Source: Adiantum capillus-veneris
Lineage: Eukaryota; Streptophyta; Polypodiopsida; Polypodiales; Pteridaceae
Length of the DNA stretch: 64,000 nt
Reading direction: 5' to 3'
NCBI GenBank assembly: GCA_014529385.2
Contig: CM043958.1
Span: forward strand, 155,194,293 to 155,258,292
The stretch's first letter is position 1. Each line of letters opens with the position of its first letter. Under the pieces are notes generated by a model. That model was not told the origin of the DNA, made no database searches, and saw only the letters and a list, made by a program, of their open reading frames with translations. Shown here piece after piece: positions 10,901 through 19,469 of this stretch. Both the position numbers and the translations under genes were made by a program.

Positions 10901-11444
10901 TTGCACTCATGAGATTGAGTCTGGGGGAAGATGTCTCTGGGACTTTTTGTTTACCTTTCATCGCTGCCAATTGAGCGGGGTCATTGCGGTTGATGGGGGG
11001 GGTTTTGGTTTGAAGATGCGCCTGACGTGTGAATGCTTGCTTGGTTGTTAGTCTGGCGCCTTGTACTGTCACTGCTTTGCCTTGATTATTCAGGAGTAAT
11101 TGGTCCACCTTCATGCCTAGGAGTGCAATTAGATACTTGTCGTTGAAGGACAAACCAATGATTGCCTCAAAGTCATCCATTGGGACCATTATGAAGTCAA
11201 GGCGACATGTGAATTCACCCATCTCGATTCTGACTTGACGGACTGCCTTGACATTGCTATCATTCCCTTGGGCAAACTTGACTGTAGTTTCATTGACGGT
11301 GGTAAGACGTAGGCCCAGGCGGGCGGCGCATTGCGGTGATAGAAAATTGTGTGTAGCGCCTGAGTCATGATCCATTGCTGCTGGGACCCAATTGTTGCCT
11401 GGACATATAAGTTCTGAATGTCCGTGATAGCTACTGCCATGCAT
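7926..11444 (-). CDS. pol: Chromovirus Pol: protease-RT-RNase H-integrase-chromodomain
   Basis: 1172 residues, uninterrupted. In order: aspartic protease (DHDSGATHNFL, around residue 27), reverse transcriptase (LCVDYRALNKIT and the catalytic YIDDLLIY), RNase H (HIDASDGAIGGVL), integrase zinc domain (HCGQKRSY ... CPTCQ), integrase core (MDFIVDLPP, IVSDRDTRF, HPETDGQTERVNQ) and a C-terminal chromodomain (roughly residues 1105-1140: PEAILKSRF, FYVKWRNRP, TWVPEE). The RT-RH-IN order defines Ty3/gypsy; the chromodomain places it among chromoviruses, whose chromodomains bias integration. Pol is in the +1 frame relative to gag, and the pol frame is open for about 53 nt before the gag stop, so expression probably needs a +1 (or -2) frameshift. 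The ATG at 11444 is not necessarily the start of the mature protein. Confidence 0.95.
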   Translation of the reverse strand: MHGSSYHGHSELICPGNNWVPAAMDHDSGATHNFLSPQCAARLGLRLTTVNETTVKFAQGNDSNVKAVRQVRIEMGEFTCRLDFIMVPMDDFEAIIGLSFNDKYLIALLGMKVDQLLLNNQGKAVTVQGARLTTKQAFTRQAHLQTKTPPINRNDPAQLAAMKGKQKVPETSSPRLNLMSAKQAERALKKGAQVHLCIMEVAERPTPRLNSITLEQAKVGDPSLTPILHKYKDVMPPELPPGLPPPRQIQHEIDLIPGSTPPAKAPYRMNDTELKELKKQLQELEDQGFIRPSSSPFGAPILFVKKKDGSMRLCVDYRALNKITTKNRYPVPLMEDLLDRLQGAQYFTRIDLRSGYHQVRIAFKDIPKTAFRTRYGSWEWMVLGFGLTGGPGTFCRVIHDSFRDMIDDYLITYIDDLLIYINTLEEHKKHVAAVLQHLREHQLYAKLEKCEFAVQRIEFLGSIVMSEGIMVDPKKVYAVIKWAPPTSIKEVREFVSFCQYTRRFIRDFSKIAAPLTEITKGHKPFQWTSREEEAFENLKIAMCGAAVLRLPDFTKPFEVHIDASDGAIGGVLMQESQPIAYESHKFTDVETRWTTHEKEMLAVVHCIRKWRHYVQDKHTKVYTDNISLKYFQTQPKITPKQARWQDTLAEYDIDIIHKPGTTNVMPDALSRRPTLTTISTATSTLRQRILDAQKVDPAALRMLNDHISGKAALGLFEVKDNLFYAHGKIYIPNDPELKKDLMWEAHDCKLAGHCGQKRSYDKLHQHYMWPKMKDDVIDYVRTCPTCQLVKAQRVKPAGLLHPMPTPSRPWDMVSMDFIVDLPPSHGHTTIMVVVDYFTKQAHFIPAKPLVTAYQVAKHFFAKVFKYHGLPLAIVSDRDTRFLSDLWRELFKLLGTQLRFSSAYHPETDGQTERVNQGIEDYIRSYVKADQKDWSEYMDVLEFYYNNSIHSSTGYTPFELSTGKEVITPLALATDDVHAQDLECEEFLQQWQTCMQNAKKSLEQSKVRIAKYANQKRRPAELFKEGDLVLVSSQNITLPQGLSPKFNHRYYGPYKVLKSFNDVTFKLELPPHINIHNAFHVSLLKRFVPDNTYGRSLPEYVKDGPPHEPEAILKSRFGRRGQLFYVKWRNRPMTECTWVPEEIMLRLGRPLVLRFYNMPTEEEENTLNENHIE

Positions 11445-12657
11445 TGAGGGTGGAGGGATACTGCTCCAATCCGAGGTTGTTGGTCAGCAACAAGGTTATC
11501 CATTTCTTCGATTCTTCTTTGGGGGGGGAGGGTGGTTCTTCTATTTGGATGGTGTTGACCCTGCTAGATAATGATGAGGCATGATTGCGCTTGCGCACAC
11601 AAGCGTAGTTGGGGCCATGAGCAATTCTGCAGTCACTGCACCAGATGCGATCGGGGTGCGGATTGTTATTATTGCCGTGGTAAGTGTTGGGGGCAAAACT
11701 GGTGGACGTGGTGCTATAAGAGTTGCTAGCAAAAGAGTTACGTGGGACTAAGGCGCCACTTCCGCGGCCTAATCCATGGTTGAAATTGGGTGGTGGTGGT
11801 GGTCGAGGGTCATTGCTTCTATTATTGGGTATAAATCCGCGGCCTCGCCCTGCGGTTGGGTTAGGCCAGTTGCCGGAGGTAGTGGGGGCAAAATTGTTGG
11901 GGCGAGGGTTATTTGGAGGACAACCTGGTGTTGAGGTGGTGTCGCGTAGCTTTTCGACCATATTGGCGACCACTTCCCAGGTGGTGGGGTTCTGCTTTTC
12001 TACTTCGCGATGGGCCCAGGGTTTAAAGCCGTACAGGAAACCATGTAGTCGGTCGGCTGTGTGCATCAATGGGAGTTGGAGCATGAGTCGACGGTATTTG
12101 ACAATGTATTCTGATGTGTGGCCGTCCTGGCATAGATCGTGCCACGAATCTCTGACTTTGTTGCCCTCATTCTCTGGGACAAAGTAGCTGAGCATGTCTC
12201 TTTGTAGGTCCTCCCAGTGCTTTGATAGCTGTTCAGTGAGGAACCATACATAGGCGTCGTCGGCCAGGAAGGTTTTGGCCACTTGTACCCATCTGCGTCT
12301 GCCTATGTTGTTCCACTGCATGTAGTCTTCTACCTCTCTGAACCACTTGTTGAGTTCCAGTGAGGTGCGGTGGCCTTTGTATTTCTCTGGGGGAATGGGT
12401 TTGAATTTTTCCAATCTGTTCTCATCTTCTAGATTTCTCTCAGGGCTGTAGTAGCGCCCTTCACTTTGGTCATCCGGATAGTCTTCATCTTCGTCGACTC
12501 TCCCTAGCCTTCCGGGCCGCGGTCGCCTTTGTGTGTTTCGTCGGGTGTTAACATTGCTTGTGTCTGGGCGGTCTTCGTGTCGTCGGCCTAGCTGTGTTTG
12601 AATCAGGTCGCCCAGGTTAGCAGACATCATGTTGATCTGGTGTTCCACGGAGGCCAT
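11431..12657 (-). CDS. gag: Chromovirus Gag
   Basis: 408 residues. Capsid-type core around residues 80-235 (FKPIPPEKYKGHRTSLELNK, then AKTFLADDAYVWF, SYFVPENEG and EYIVKYRRLMLQL), as in the plant retrotransposon gag family. A Pro/Asn/Gly-rich linker follows, then a single zinc-knuckle-like motif CSDCRIAHGPNYAC near residue 345. Its spacing is C-x2-C-x3-H-x5-C rather than the usual C-x2-C-x4-H-x4-C. The frame ends inside the start of pol. Gag packages the genomic RNA into the cytoplasmic particle. Confidence 0.9.
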   Translation of the reverse strand: MASVEHQINMMSANLGDLIQTQLGRRHEDRPDTSNVNTRRNTQRRPRPGRLGRVDEDEDYPDDQSEGRYYSPERNLEDENRLEKFKPIPPEKYKGHRTSLELNKWFREVEDYMQWNNIGRRRWVQVAKTFLADDAYVWFLTEQLSKHWEDLQRDMLSYFVPENEGNKVRDSWHDLCQDGHTSEYIVKYRRLMLQLPLMHTADRLHGFLYGFKPWAHREVEKQNPTTWEVVANMVEKLRDTTSTPGCPPNNPRPNNFAPTTSGNWPNPTAGRGRGFIPNNRSNDPRPPPPPNFNHGLGRGSGALVPRNSFASNSYSTTSTSFAPNTYHGNNNNPHPDRIWCSDCRIAHGPNYACVRKRNHASSLSSRVNTIQIEEPPSPPKEESKKWITLLLTNNLGLEQYPSTLNAWQ

Positions 12658-12794
12658 GATGCGTGCCTAGAGTCTTTCTTCCATTAGGTCTTGGTCATCT
12701 TGTCGCAGCTTCGTTTCCTTCTTCTTCTTGCGGTCTCTATTGAGGTTAGGCTCGGTCCTGTATCCTTCGTCACATTCTTGATTTCCAGCCATTT

Positions 12795-13262
12795 TTGTAC
12801 TCCTATGGCCGAAGCCGAAAAAAAAACTCAAAAATCTCAAAAACTGAAAAATTGCAAAAAACGGGCTTGAAAACGTCGAAAAACGATGAAACATCGCAAA
12901 ACGGGGTCCAAAACGACGAAAACCGTGCAAAACGGGTCAAAAACGATGAAAGCCGGTCCCAAACGGTGAAAGACGGGGCAAAACGAGGTAAAACGGTGAA
13001 AAACGGTGAAAGACGGGGACGTTGAAAAACGGTGAAGAACGTGGAGGAACGCGTCAAAACGGGGCAAAACGGCAAGGAACGCGGGTCAAACGAGGCAAAA
13101 CGGCGAAAAATGGTGGGGGACGTGGAGAAAACACAAGGGACGGGGCAAAACGGGGCAAAAACGCAAGGGACGTGGTGACAACCGGGCAAAACGGGTCAAG
13201 AACGCGGAGGAACGTGGAAAAAACGGGGCAGACGGGCCGAAAACGTGGTGACAACCACGGGC
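12795..13262 (-). repeat. Degenerate short-unit repeat in chromovirus 5' leader
   Basis: Nearly 470 bp between the PBS and gag is built of short variants of AAAACGGGGC, AAAACGGTG and AAAACG, with units of roughly 9-15 bases. Read in the element's sense the RNA leader is pyrimidine-rich (CCGTTTTGCCCCG). Purines dominate the plus strand throughout. No stable frame is conserved, so I treat it as non-coding leader. Confidence 0.75.
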
Positions 13263-13300
13263 CACGGGCCGATGTCGGGTCGGCGGGGACTCGAGCCGAA

Positions 13301-13312
13301 GCTCTGATACCA
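13301..13312 (-). other. Primer-binding site, initiator Met tRNA type
   Basis: GCTCTGATACCA on the plus strand reads TGGTATCAGAGC in the element sense, two bases from the LTR edge at 13315. This is the standard plant initiator-Met PBS. Confidence 0.92.
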
Positions 13313-13314
13313 AG

Positions 13315-13568
13315 TGTGACGCCCTCGTTCGGGGCGTCGGGGAAAAGGGGCCGCGCCGGCTCACCTGCGTTGCAAACGGGACCTACAGGCAAGCAAACGC
13401 ATACACAAGAACGCAACTTGAAAACTGAACGCAAGAGGGACACGAGAGTGAGCGACGCGAACGAATGATCAATATCATAAGAAAGTGCCGAATACAAGGG
13501 ACGCGAAGAATCACATGAAAATGGGGCTCGCAAGTTGGGGGAAGTGGCACATACTTCCCTTATATGTA
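13315..13568 (-). repeat. 5' LTR of chromovirus
   Basis: Matches the left LTR over all 254 positions with about 11 substitutions. Nine of these are transitions, consistent with deamination of methylated cytosines. The PBS is directly adjacent on the internal side. Confidence 0.9.
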
Positions 13569-13971
13569 CCTCTTACTAGTACGGCCGGCCGCCTTCGGCG
13601 GCCTCTCTCTCTCCCCCTCTCCCCCTCACTCATATAAACCGGAACTCACCGGATGCAGCAAACTTTGACACGTGGCACTAAAAAACCAGTCTCCTTAATA
13701 TATAGTATAGATTCCTGAATGAGGCTGATCACCACAACACTTTGCTACACTAAAGTCTGGTCGATTGTGAACAAATCGACGGAAGGGAGTATCTGTTGAA
13801 GATACCTGTTTAATCAGGTGTGGTGAAGTGCAGGCTGCCAAGCTGGAATTTTGTGGATGTGTGTATATAAGTCTGATCTATTTTTTTTAAATAGTTAAAA
13901 AGGCGAATGTAGACGATGCTTTTAAAAAATCCAAAGGAGGAGGGTGGTCGCAGGTGGCAGTGTGGCACGTG

Positions 13972-14039
<68 letters not shown>

Positions 14040-14487
14040 CCTATCTCTGCAGGTGTCGTTTCTCTGTGTGTGTGTGTGTGTGTGTGTGTGTCTATCTCTG
14101 TCGCGAAGCAGTCTACGGAAGGCGGTGGGCGGTTGAGACCCTCTTTCTCTTGTGTAGTTCAGTCGAGAGGCTCATTGATAATAGCTCTGTCCGCAGTTGG
14201 CTCCCCCATCGCCTTCCCTCTCTGGCCTTTTGCTCCAATTTCTTTTAAAGCTTCTTCTTCTCATTTCCTCGCACGTCCATCTTCACAAATCCAACAAAAT
14301 TTAGCAATTTGTTTTTGAATTGAGTGCTTGCCATACTCCTTACAACTACCTCAATTTGATGGAAAATTTTCCAATGATGTTCCGCTTAATTGCTTATTGA
14401 ACTTCAAATTTTCAAATGTGACGTTGCTAACTTGATATTCATCTTCAAGAAGAAAAATTGTGTTGCCAATTGCTGTGAACCATATGC
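13569..14487. other. Spacer / remnant leader with microsatellites
   Basis: Starts with a small perfect hairpin (GGCCGCC-TTC-GGCGGCC, 13587-13603) next to the chromovirus LTR, then pyrimidine-rich DNA and the compound microsatellite listed separately. Because a minus-strand PBS-like site follows at 14488, much of this may be the internal leader of a decayed minus-strand element. No coding motif is visible. Confidence 0.4.
13974..14092. repeat. Compound (CT)n(CA)n...(TG)n microsatellite
   Basis: About 16 CT units, then about 17 CA units (14005-14038), a 25-bp unique spacer, then about 13 TG units (14065-14091). The CA and TG arms are complementary and could fold into a long hairpin. Confidence 0.9.
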
Positions 14488-14752
14488 TCTGATACCGTTG
14501 CTGGGAGATTGGGAGGATGCATGCTAGAAATCTTCAAACTTTCTTCACAAGTAGACAAGGAGACACCTCACACACAAGAATAGCTATGATGGTGATAGCT
14601 TGTAAGAGAGGAAGATGTTGACACAATTACTATGCACAACATAGCATAAGAGAACAGAGAAGGAATGTTGCAAGAAAATGGCCTAAAGTAATAGCCCTCA
14701 AACTCCACGGGCACCTCTTGTGGAGTTGGGTATTTGATTTCTTTATTGACTA
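14488..14752 (-). mobile_element. Remnant LTR element with degenerate PBS
   Basis: GCTCTGATACCG at 14488-14499 matches the initiator-Met PBS complement at 11 of 12 positions. It is followed after GT by TGCTGGGAGATTGGG (from 14502), which would be the inner edge of a minus-strand 5' LTR. The LTR is cut at 14752 by the solo LTR and probably resumes at 19863. Its far end is not identifiable. Confidence 0.45.
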
Positions 14753-15859
14753 TGTCATAAAATCTAATATCTAACTAACCCAAATGATTTTCTCATATTA
14801 AACTGATCATTTAATGTGGGAGAATAAACAAGAACAAGAGTTAGAATATAGACATGTGCTAATGGATCTATCTCAGCATGGGACTAAAGTCAATGTGTCC
14901 AAATGAGAGATGGTCTGTCAAAGAGCAATGCTAGCTAATGGATCTTGAAAGACCTTAGGGTTAGCTTCATTAAAGACCTCCAAAGGTTAGTGTTAAAAGC
15001 CCTTAAACTTAGGACCTTAGGCAAGCTAGGGCTGAGCTTGAGATGGGAACGCAGCCCAAGCTTGAGGTGCTTGTCATGTTTTATGACTAAGGTGCTTGAG
15101 GGGCTTCATGACTAAGGTGCTCGGGGGTGAGGTGTTCCAAAGTCAACATGATCCCTACAAGAAGGGGGGTGAGCCCTAAAGCTAGGGACATGAGAGAGAA
15201 CACACACACTCACTCACTCAAGGCAAGCCCAAGACCTAAGTGGCAACAAGGACACATGTCAAGCACCTACACATGCTGCCCTCATGTAGTGCCTAAATCC
15301 TATTGGTTTACCTCTAAAGGGGTCCAATGAGAATTTAGTTTATTTAATTAATTGTTTAAGCATTTTTCAAGCCCTCTCTCTCAAAGGGGAAAGGAGGACA
15401 CTTGTCCAAATTCTACCATGGTTGCTTGATATGTCTAATACATGTGATTGGCTAGGTCCAATCAACTTCAAGCTTGAGCTAGGAAGAGGGGTCCATCCAA
15501 GCAAGGAGGGGGGTAGCTTGACCATATACTCTCTCTGCCACACTCACACATACACTCATTCTCATGGTGTGTTGAGCAAGAACTCCATCTCCTTCTCCAA
15601 GCTTGAGAAGTTGAGAGCCTACACCAACAACTCTTGGCTATGGAATGCAAATCCAACCAAGAGCCATGCTCCAAAGTGCAAGCTTGCCATCTCCATTACT
15701 ATGCTACTATGCTATGCTATGCTAAGCTACAAGAGTAATACAAGTGAGGAGATTATTTATTTCTCGTATGTTACTTCTTCTTCCTCTTCCCTACCCTCAT
15801 TCCCTGCTAGCTCTCTCCACCTTCGAAGGTGTTTGAGGTCTTGGGACTGAGGTGGGGAC

Positions 15860-15886
15860 TGAAGGGGATCGGGGAGCACCACAGCC

Positions 15887-15924
<38 letters not shown>

Positions 15925-16241
15925 AGACACACGATGTGGGTGGGGAGACTCAAAGAGTGAGCAGCCCCCTATACACTTATGCTATGTATAAGGTATACAA
16001 GTCAGTGGGTGCCCAGACTCTGGGTAGCCGGGCAAGGCACAGGCGCCTATACCCCAGGGATCGGGGAGCACCACAGACGGAGAGTGAGAGAGAGAGAGAG
16101 AGAAGGAGACACACGATGTGGGTGGGGAGACTCAAAGAGTGAGCAGCCCCCTATACACTTATGCTATGTATAAGGTATACAAGTCAGTGGGCGCCCAGAC
16201 TCTGGGCGGCCGGGCAAGGCACAGGCGCCTATACCCCAACA
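15860..16241 (-). repeat. Left (3') LTR with internal tandem duplication
   Basis: Two almost complete LTR units in tandem: 15860-16056 and 16057-16241. The junction CCCCA|GGGATCGG lacks the AACA and TGAAG that would mark an LTR-LTR joint. The right LTR has a single 188-bp unit. Each unit contains a (GA)n run of different length. Confidence 0.85.
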
Positions 16242-16338
16242 ACCTCCCACTTAAAGGCGACTGTGCCTTCAAGCAAGGGAACCTAGTCTAAAGACTACAA
16301 AAGGTGAGAGAAAACCGCTCTCAACCGATGCCCACTGG

Positions 16339-17055
16339 CTAGCTGTGATCGTGTGCATCCGGCTGTCCTGCTCCCGTGTAAGTCCATACACCACCAGACG
16401 TACCGCACATGTACTGCAAGTATGTATGCAATACCTGCATATCTCCCTCGTGCACTATGCCATCATCCGTCAACAAACAACTGACAACCCCAACTGCAAA
16501 TGCTCCCACTGCAGCTGCGATATCCGGTCTCAAGATCAACATCTCATACATGAGACCACCGAATGCCGATGCAATGCTAGCGGGCTCTGCTGGCTCTACG
16601 GAGCATGCATCAACATATATATCCCTGGCAATAGGCATCTCTGACTGACAAGCCGTGTCAGCCACATGCATCTCCTGACTGTCCGCAAAAGACGCATCAA
16701 TATGTCGCGCAACCTCAGAGCAAACCAGCTGCTCTAGGTGTCTGCTGGAAGACATATCCTGCACAACTATATTCCCATGCTCACTGTCGAGCATAGAAAG
16801 GAATGACTGCATAATCGCTGACATCTCAGCCTCCTCCGCAATCATCCACTGCAAACATGACCACTCAATCTGCTGTGACTCACTAGAGCTCTCATGCTCT
16901 AACTCCGTATGCATAGACTCTTGCACAACGTCCTCCTGTCGTGACTCACTAGAGCAAGATCGCTCTACCTGTCTATCCTGCATAGAAGTATCTCGCACAA
17001 CTGACTCTCTGCTTTGCTCAATCACTAGCAAAGCATGCATGTCTGACTCTGTCAC
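16339..17055 (-). CDS. RT-C-terminal remnant ORF of non-autonomous copia element
   Basis: About 238 residues, overlapping the end of the upstream ORF by a few bases in another frame; the first codon here is GTG, and the first ATG is five codons later. The N-terminal two-thirds is acidic and Ser/Glu/Gln-rich with a repeated SES(R/Q)Q pattern that I cannot assign. The C-terminal ~75 residues contain FGGLMYEMLILRPDIAAAVG and a following LQYM segment, homologous to the SLMYAMIATRPDIAFGVG region of copia RT in the neighbouring element. RT catalytic residues and RNase H are missing. The open frame could be translated, but its role, if any, is unknown. Confidence 0.6.
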   Translation of the reverse strand: MTESDMHALLVIEQSRESVVRDTSMQDRQVERSCSSESRQEDVVQESMHTELEHESSSESQQIEWSCLQWMIAEEAEMSAIMQSFLSMLDSEHGNIVVQDMSSSRHLEQLVCSEVARHIDASFADSQEMHVADTACQSEMPIARDIYVDACSVEPAEPASIASAFGGLMYEMLILRPDIAAAVGAFAVGVVSCLLTDDGIVHEGDMQVLHTYLQYMCGTSGGVWTYTGAGQPDAHDHS

Positions 17056-18146
17056 CTCTCTGTGTGACTGCTCAAGTCTGTGTGCACAACAAGCTCACTA
17101 CTCTGCACTCCATGCAAAGCATCCTGCAACCCACAAGCAAAAGAGACTCGCCTGCTCTCTCGCTGTCTACCTGGCTGCATGATCACAGAGACAACACTGT
17201 CTCTCGCGTGATCCACATGCAATGGGTAACCTGTACCACTCCTGGCACCTCTCGCAATCACTAGCGAACCCAAATGCATCACAAAATCTTGCTCTCGTAG
17301 CGAAATCTGACATCCACAATCTCTAAGCTGACCAATCGAGATCAAACTCACTGTCAAATCTGGTACATAGCGCACATGTCGTAACAAGTAAGATGCACCA
17401 CTCGGTAATGACAGTCTCACATCTCCCGCACCTGCTATCGCATGCACCGATCCATCGGTCAAACGTACACTGCCAAGCATCCCACTAGAATAGCTACAAA
17501 ACCATGCACGATGCGGCGTGACATGAAACATAGCATCTGCGTCTAGCAACCACTGCGAAGGGAGTGCACTATCCACATGTATAGCATCTCGTGCATAGCT
17601 CGAGGTAAAAGTGACATCCCCATCACTAGTATACTCCGACACTACATGTGCCTCAACTGTCAAAGCAACTGAGTCCATGGCATCACTACATACATCTCTG
17701 AGACTGCCATGTCTTCTACGATGTCGCATACGATGAAAACAGCGCCGTCTAACGTGTCCAGAATGACCACAATACCAACATGTCACCTGTCGGCGTGCTC
17801 GTGAATGTACATGTCTCACACGAGTCCGTGATGACTCAGATCTATCATACATATCATGTAATCTGCGCCAAAGTGCTCTCGAATTAGTCTCATACATAAC
17901 AAGAGCATATACAGATTCCGCAAGGTGCAAAGAGAGTGTAGATAGTGCCATCTCCTCTAGCTCCTGCCACTGATCGTCAGACAAGCATGAAGGTCTACCT
18001 GCATCACCACTCAATGGTCCATGCAACCCTCGCTGTGTCAATGCCTCAAGCATACACTCTCTCCATGCTGCAAAGTCTGACCCATCAAACATGCGCATTT
18101 CGGAGAGATCATAATCTGAGCGATCACCTGACTCTGCCATGAGCAC
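17052..18146 (-). CDS. Gag-protease-like ORF of non-autonomous copia element
   Basis: 364 residues without interruption. The N-terminal part is copia gag-like (FDGSDFAAWRECMLEAL, then LSLHLAESVYALVMYETNSR, resembling LTLAESVYFNVADEMSA of the element at 24171-29707). A CCHC zinc knuckle (CWYCGHSGHVRRRC) follows in an Arg/His-rich stretch. The protease-like segment has LLDADAMFHVTP where copia proteases have DSGA, so the catalytic signature is altered, followed by a typical protease fold segment (VRYVPDLTVSLISIGQL). The ORF then ends in non-homologous sequence where integrase should begin. An intact gag in an element without polymerase suggests retention for particle or RNA binding, or simply youth. 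Confidence 0.75.
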   Translation of the reverse strand: MLMAESGDRSDYDLSEMRMFDGSDFAAWRECMLEALTQRGLHGPLSGDAGRPSCLSDDQWQELEEMALSTLSLHLAESVYALVMYETNSRALWRRLHDMYDRSESSRTRVRHVHSRARRQVTCWYCGHSGHVRRRCFHRMRHRRRHGSLRDVCSDAMDSVALTVEAHVVSEYTSDGDVTFTSSYARDAIHVDSALPSQWLLDADAMFHVTPHRAWFCSYSSGMLGSVRLTDGSVHAIAGAGDVRLSLPSGASYLLRHVRYVPDLTVSLISIGQLRDCGCQISLREQDFVMHLGSLVIARGARSGTGYPLHVDHARDSVVSVIMQPGRQRESRRVSFACGLQDALHGVQSSELVVHTDLSSHTER

Positions 18147-19267
18147 AATGTAGCAAACTAGAAAGCAAAATCACCTCACCAACAACACCTGGAAACTGTC
18201 TACAAATATGGTCAGAAACACAATGTAAAACCTGTGAGACACACTCCAAAATAGAGCTCCCACAATGTCAATACAAGTCAGCCCTAAACTGGCTCGAATC
18301 GCATCAACAAAAGTCTGCAAATATGGCTCAAAACCTGATGCAAAGTTGCACCAGTAACCGTGCAAAACCTTGCACAAAATCACAAGTCAATATGACTTAA
18401 TCGCGCATAAATATCTGACCAAATTTTGGCAGAGTCTCCTTTGTAACTGGAGCAAAATCTCAACAGTAAACCTCAAAGAGACAATAATATATGCCACGAT
18501 GGCCAATCCGGGAATAAGCTCGACCGGAATTACCTCACAAAGTCATACATATGAGCATACCCGCTCTTGCCGGAGTACCACTCAAATAATCTCAGCCATA
18601 AACAAATACACAAATCCATATATGGCATACATAAGCCGCCAAGACCATGGCAACATAGCTCACTCTCGCATGAGTGGCTCTCTAGACAAATGCATATCCA
18701 AAAACCTGTGTACACCTATGAATTTGCTGGTTGCTGCAGAAAATACTCTGTGTGTGTGAGATATACCAAAAACAGTGTTTTTGGGACCCAAAAGTGTACA
18801 AATAAACCTGCTGCTGTACCTGCTACAATTCAAAGCATAATTTCAGCAAATAGACATCACCATCGCATCCGGAGCGTGCCAAAACCCTGACCTAGACTCC
18901 TGGATCGTGTAGATCTGACTCTGTATGACGGAGCTACGCAAAAAACTGCGTTTTAGAGCCCGAAAATGGCAAAAACGAGCTGCACGCAGTATTGAACCTG
19001 CTCCTGCTCCACTTTGCGTGATGCAATGTTCTCTCAATGCAAGATCCAACACAAGAGCTCTGCCACAACAGCATCCAAGCACTCGAATGTCAAGCTCTCC
19101 TCCGCCGAGCACTTCTCTAACGAGCTCCACTGAGCTCAAAAGCTCCTCTCACCAAGGAAGCCGCAACCGCCTCCTCGACCAAGCTTGCTTAATCTCTCTA
19201 CCGTCGAGAGCGAGCGAGCTATCGCCTCGAAGCTCTCAAAGCCGTCGTGCTCTCCGCGGTCACCATA
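18147..19267 (-). other. 5' leader of non-autonomous copia element
   Basis: Untranslated leader between PBS and gag in the element's sense. It contains, at 18424-18446, a motif (TTTTGGCAGAGTCTCCTTTG and following bases) that recurs exactly in the leader of the copia element at 28551-28573. Otherwise no recognisable feature. Confidence 0.7.
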
Positions 19268-19279
19268 GCTTTGATACCA
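19268..19279 (-). other. Primer-binding site variant
   Basis: GCTTTGATACCA on the plus strand, that is TGGTATCAAAGC in the element sense: one base from the standard initiator-Met PBS. It ends two bases from the LTR edge at 19282. Confidence 0.85.
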
Positions 19280-19281
19280 AT

Positions 19282-19469
19282 TGAAGGGGATCGGGGAGCA
19301 CCACAGACGGAGAGTGAGAGAGAGAGAGAGAAGGAGACACACGATGTGGGTGGGGAGACTCAAAGAGTGAGCAGCCCCCCATACACTTATGCTATGTATA
19401 AGGTATACAAGTCAGTGGGCGCTCAGACTCTGGGCGGCCGGGCAAGGCATAGGTGCCTATACCCCAACA
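19282..19469 (-). repeat. Right (5') LTR of non-autonomous copia element
   Basis: 188 bp from TGAAGGGGATCGG to CCCCAACA, followed directly by the GGGAC target-site duplication. Confidence 0.92.

Larger units (their letters stand above)
7503..13568 (-). mobile_element. Full-length chromodomain Ty3/gypsy retrotransposon (chromovirus)
   Basis: About 6.07 kb, minus orientation. Both LTRs are 254 bp (7503-7756 and 13315-13568), differing at roughly 11 positions by eye, mostly C/T or G/A transitions. The PBS is at 13301-13312 (TGGTATCAGAGC on the minus strand, initiator Met tRNA type). Intact gag (11431-12657) and pol (7926-11444) frames lie between. The 5-bp flanks (ACGTA on the left, CCTCT on the right) do not match, so I could not find a target-site duplication; the outer edge of the right LTR reads TA instead of CA. 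The coding frames have no stop or frameshift other than the gag/pol frame change, so the copy may be recent and autonomous. Confidence 0.92.
15860..19469 (-). mobile_element. Non-autonomous Ty1/copia-derived element, TSD GGGAC
   Basis: Flanked by GGGAC at 15855-15859 and 19470-19474. The LTRs begin TGAAGGGGATCGG and end CCCCAACA. The PBS variant is at 19268-19279 and a PPT (AAGTGGGAGGT on the minus strand) adjoins the left LTR. Two open frames remain: gag-protease-like and an RT C-terminal remnant; integrase and the RT catalytic core are absent. LTR ends, PPT and gag are related to the copia element at 24171-29707, which could have supplied enzymes in trans. Confidence 0.9.

Noticed and set aside
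13022-13468. 148-residue open frame rich in Arg/Lys/Gly
   Set aside because: Arises from the low-complexity AAAACGG-type leader tract and the LTR; composition artefact.
7498-13573. Target-site duplication for the chromovirus
   Set aside because: Left flank ACGTA and right flank CCTCT do not match, and shifting the LTR boundary by a few bases does not help.
13916-14318. Overlapping frames with poly-(Ser-Leu) and poly-(His-Thr)
   Set aside because: Translations of the CT/CA/TG microsatellites.
16339-17055. Operon-like or translationally coupled gene pair in the copia-derived element
   Set aside because: The few-base overlap starts at GTG in a plant nuclear element and the two frames correspond to pieces of one ancestral polyprotein; a frameshift or independent decay explains it better.
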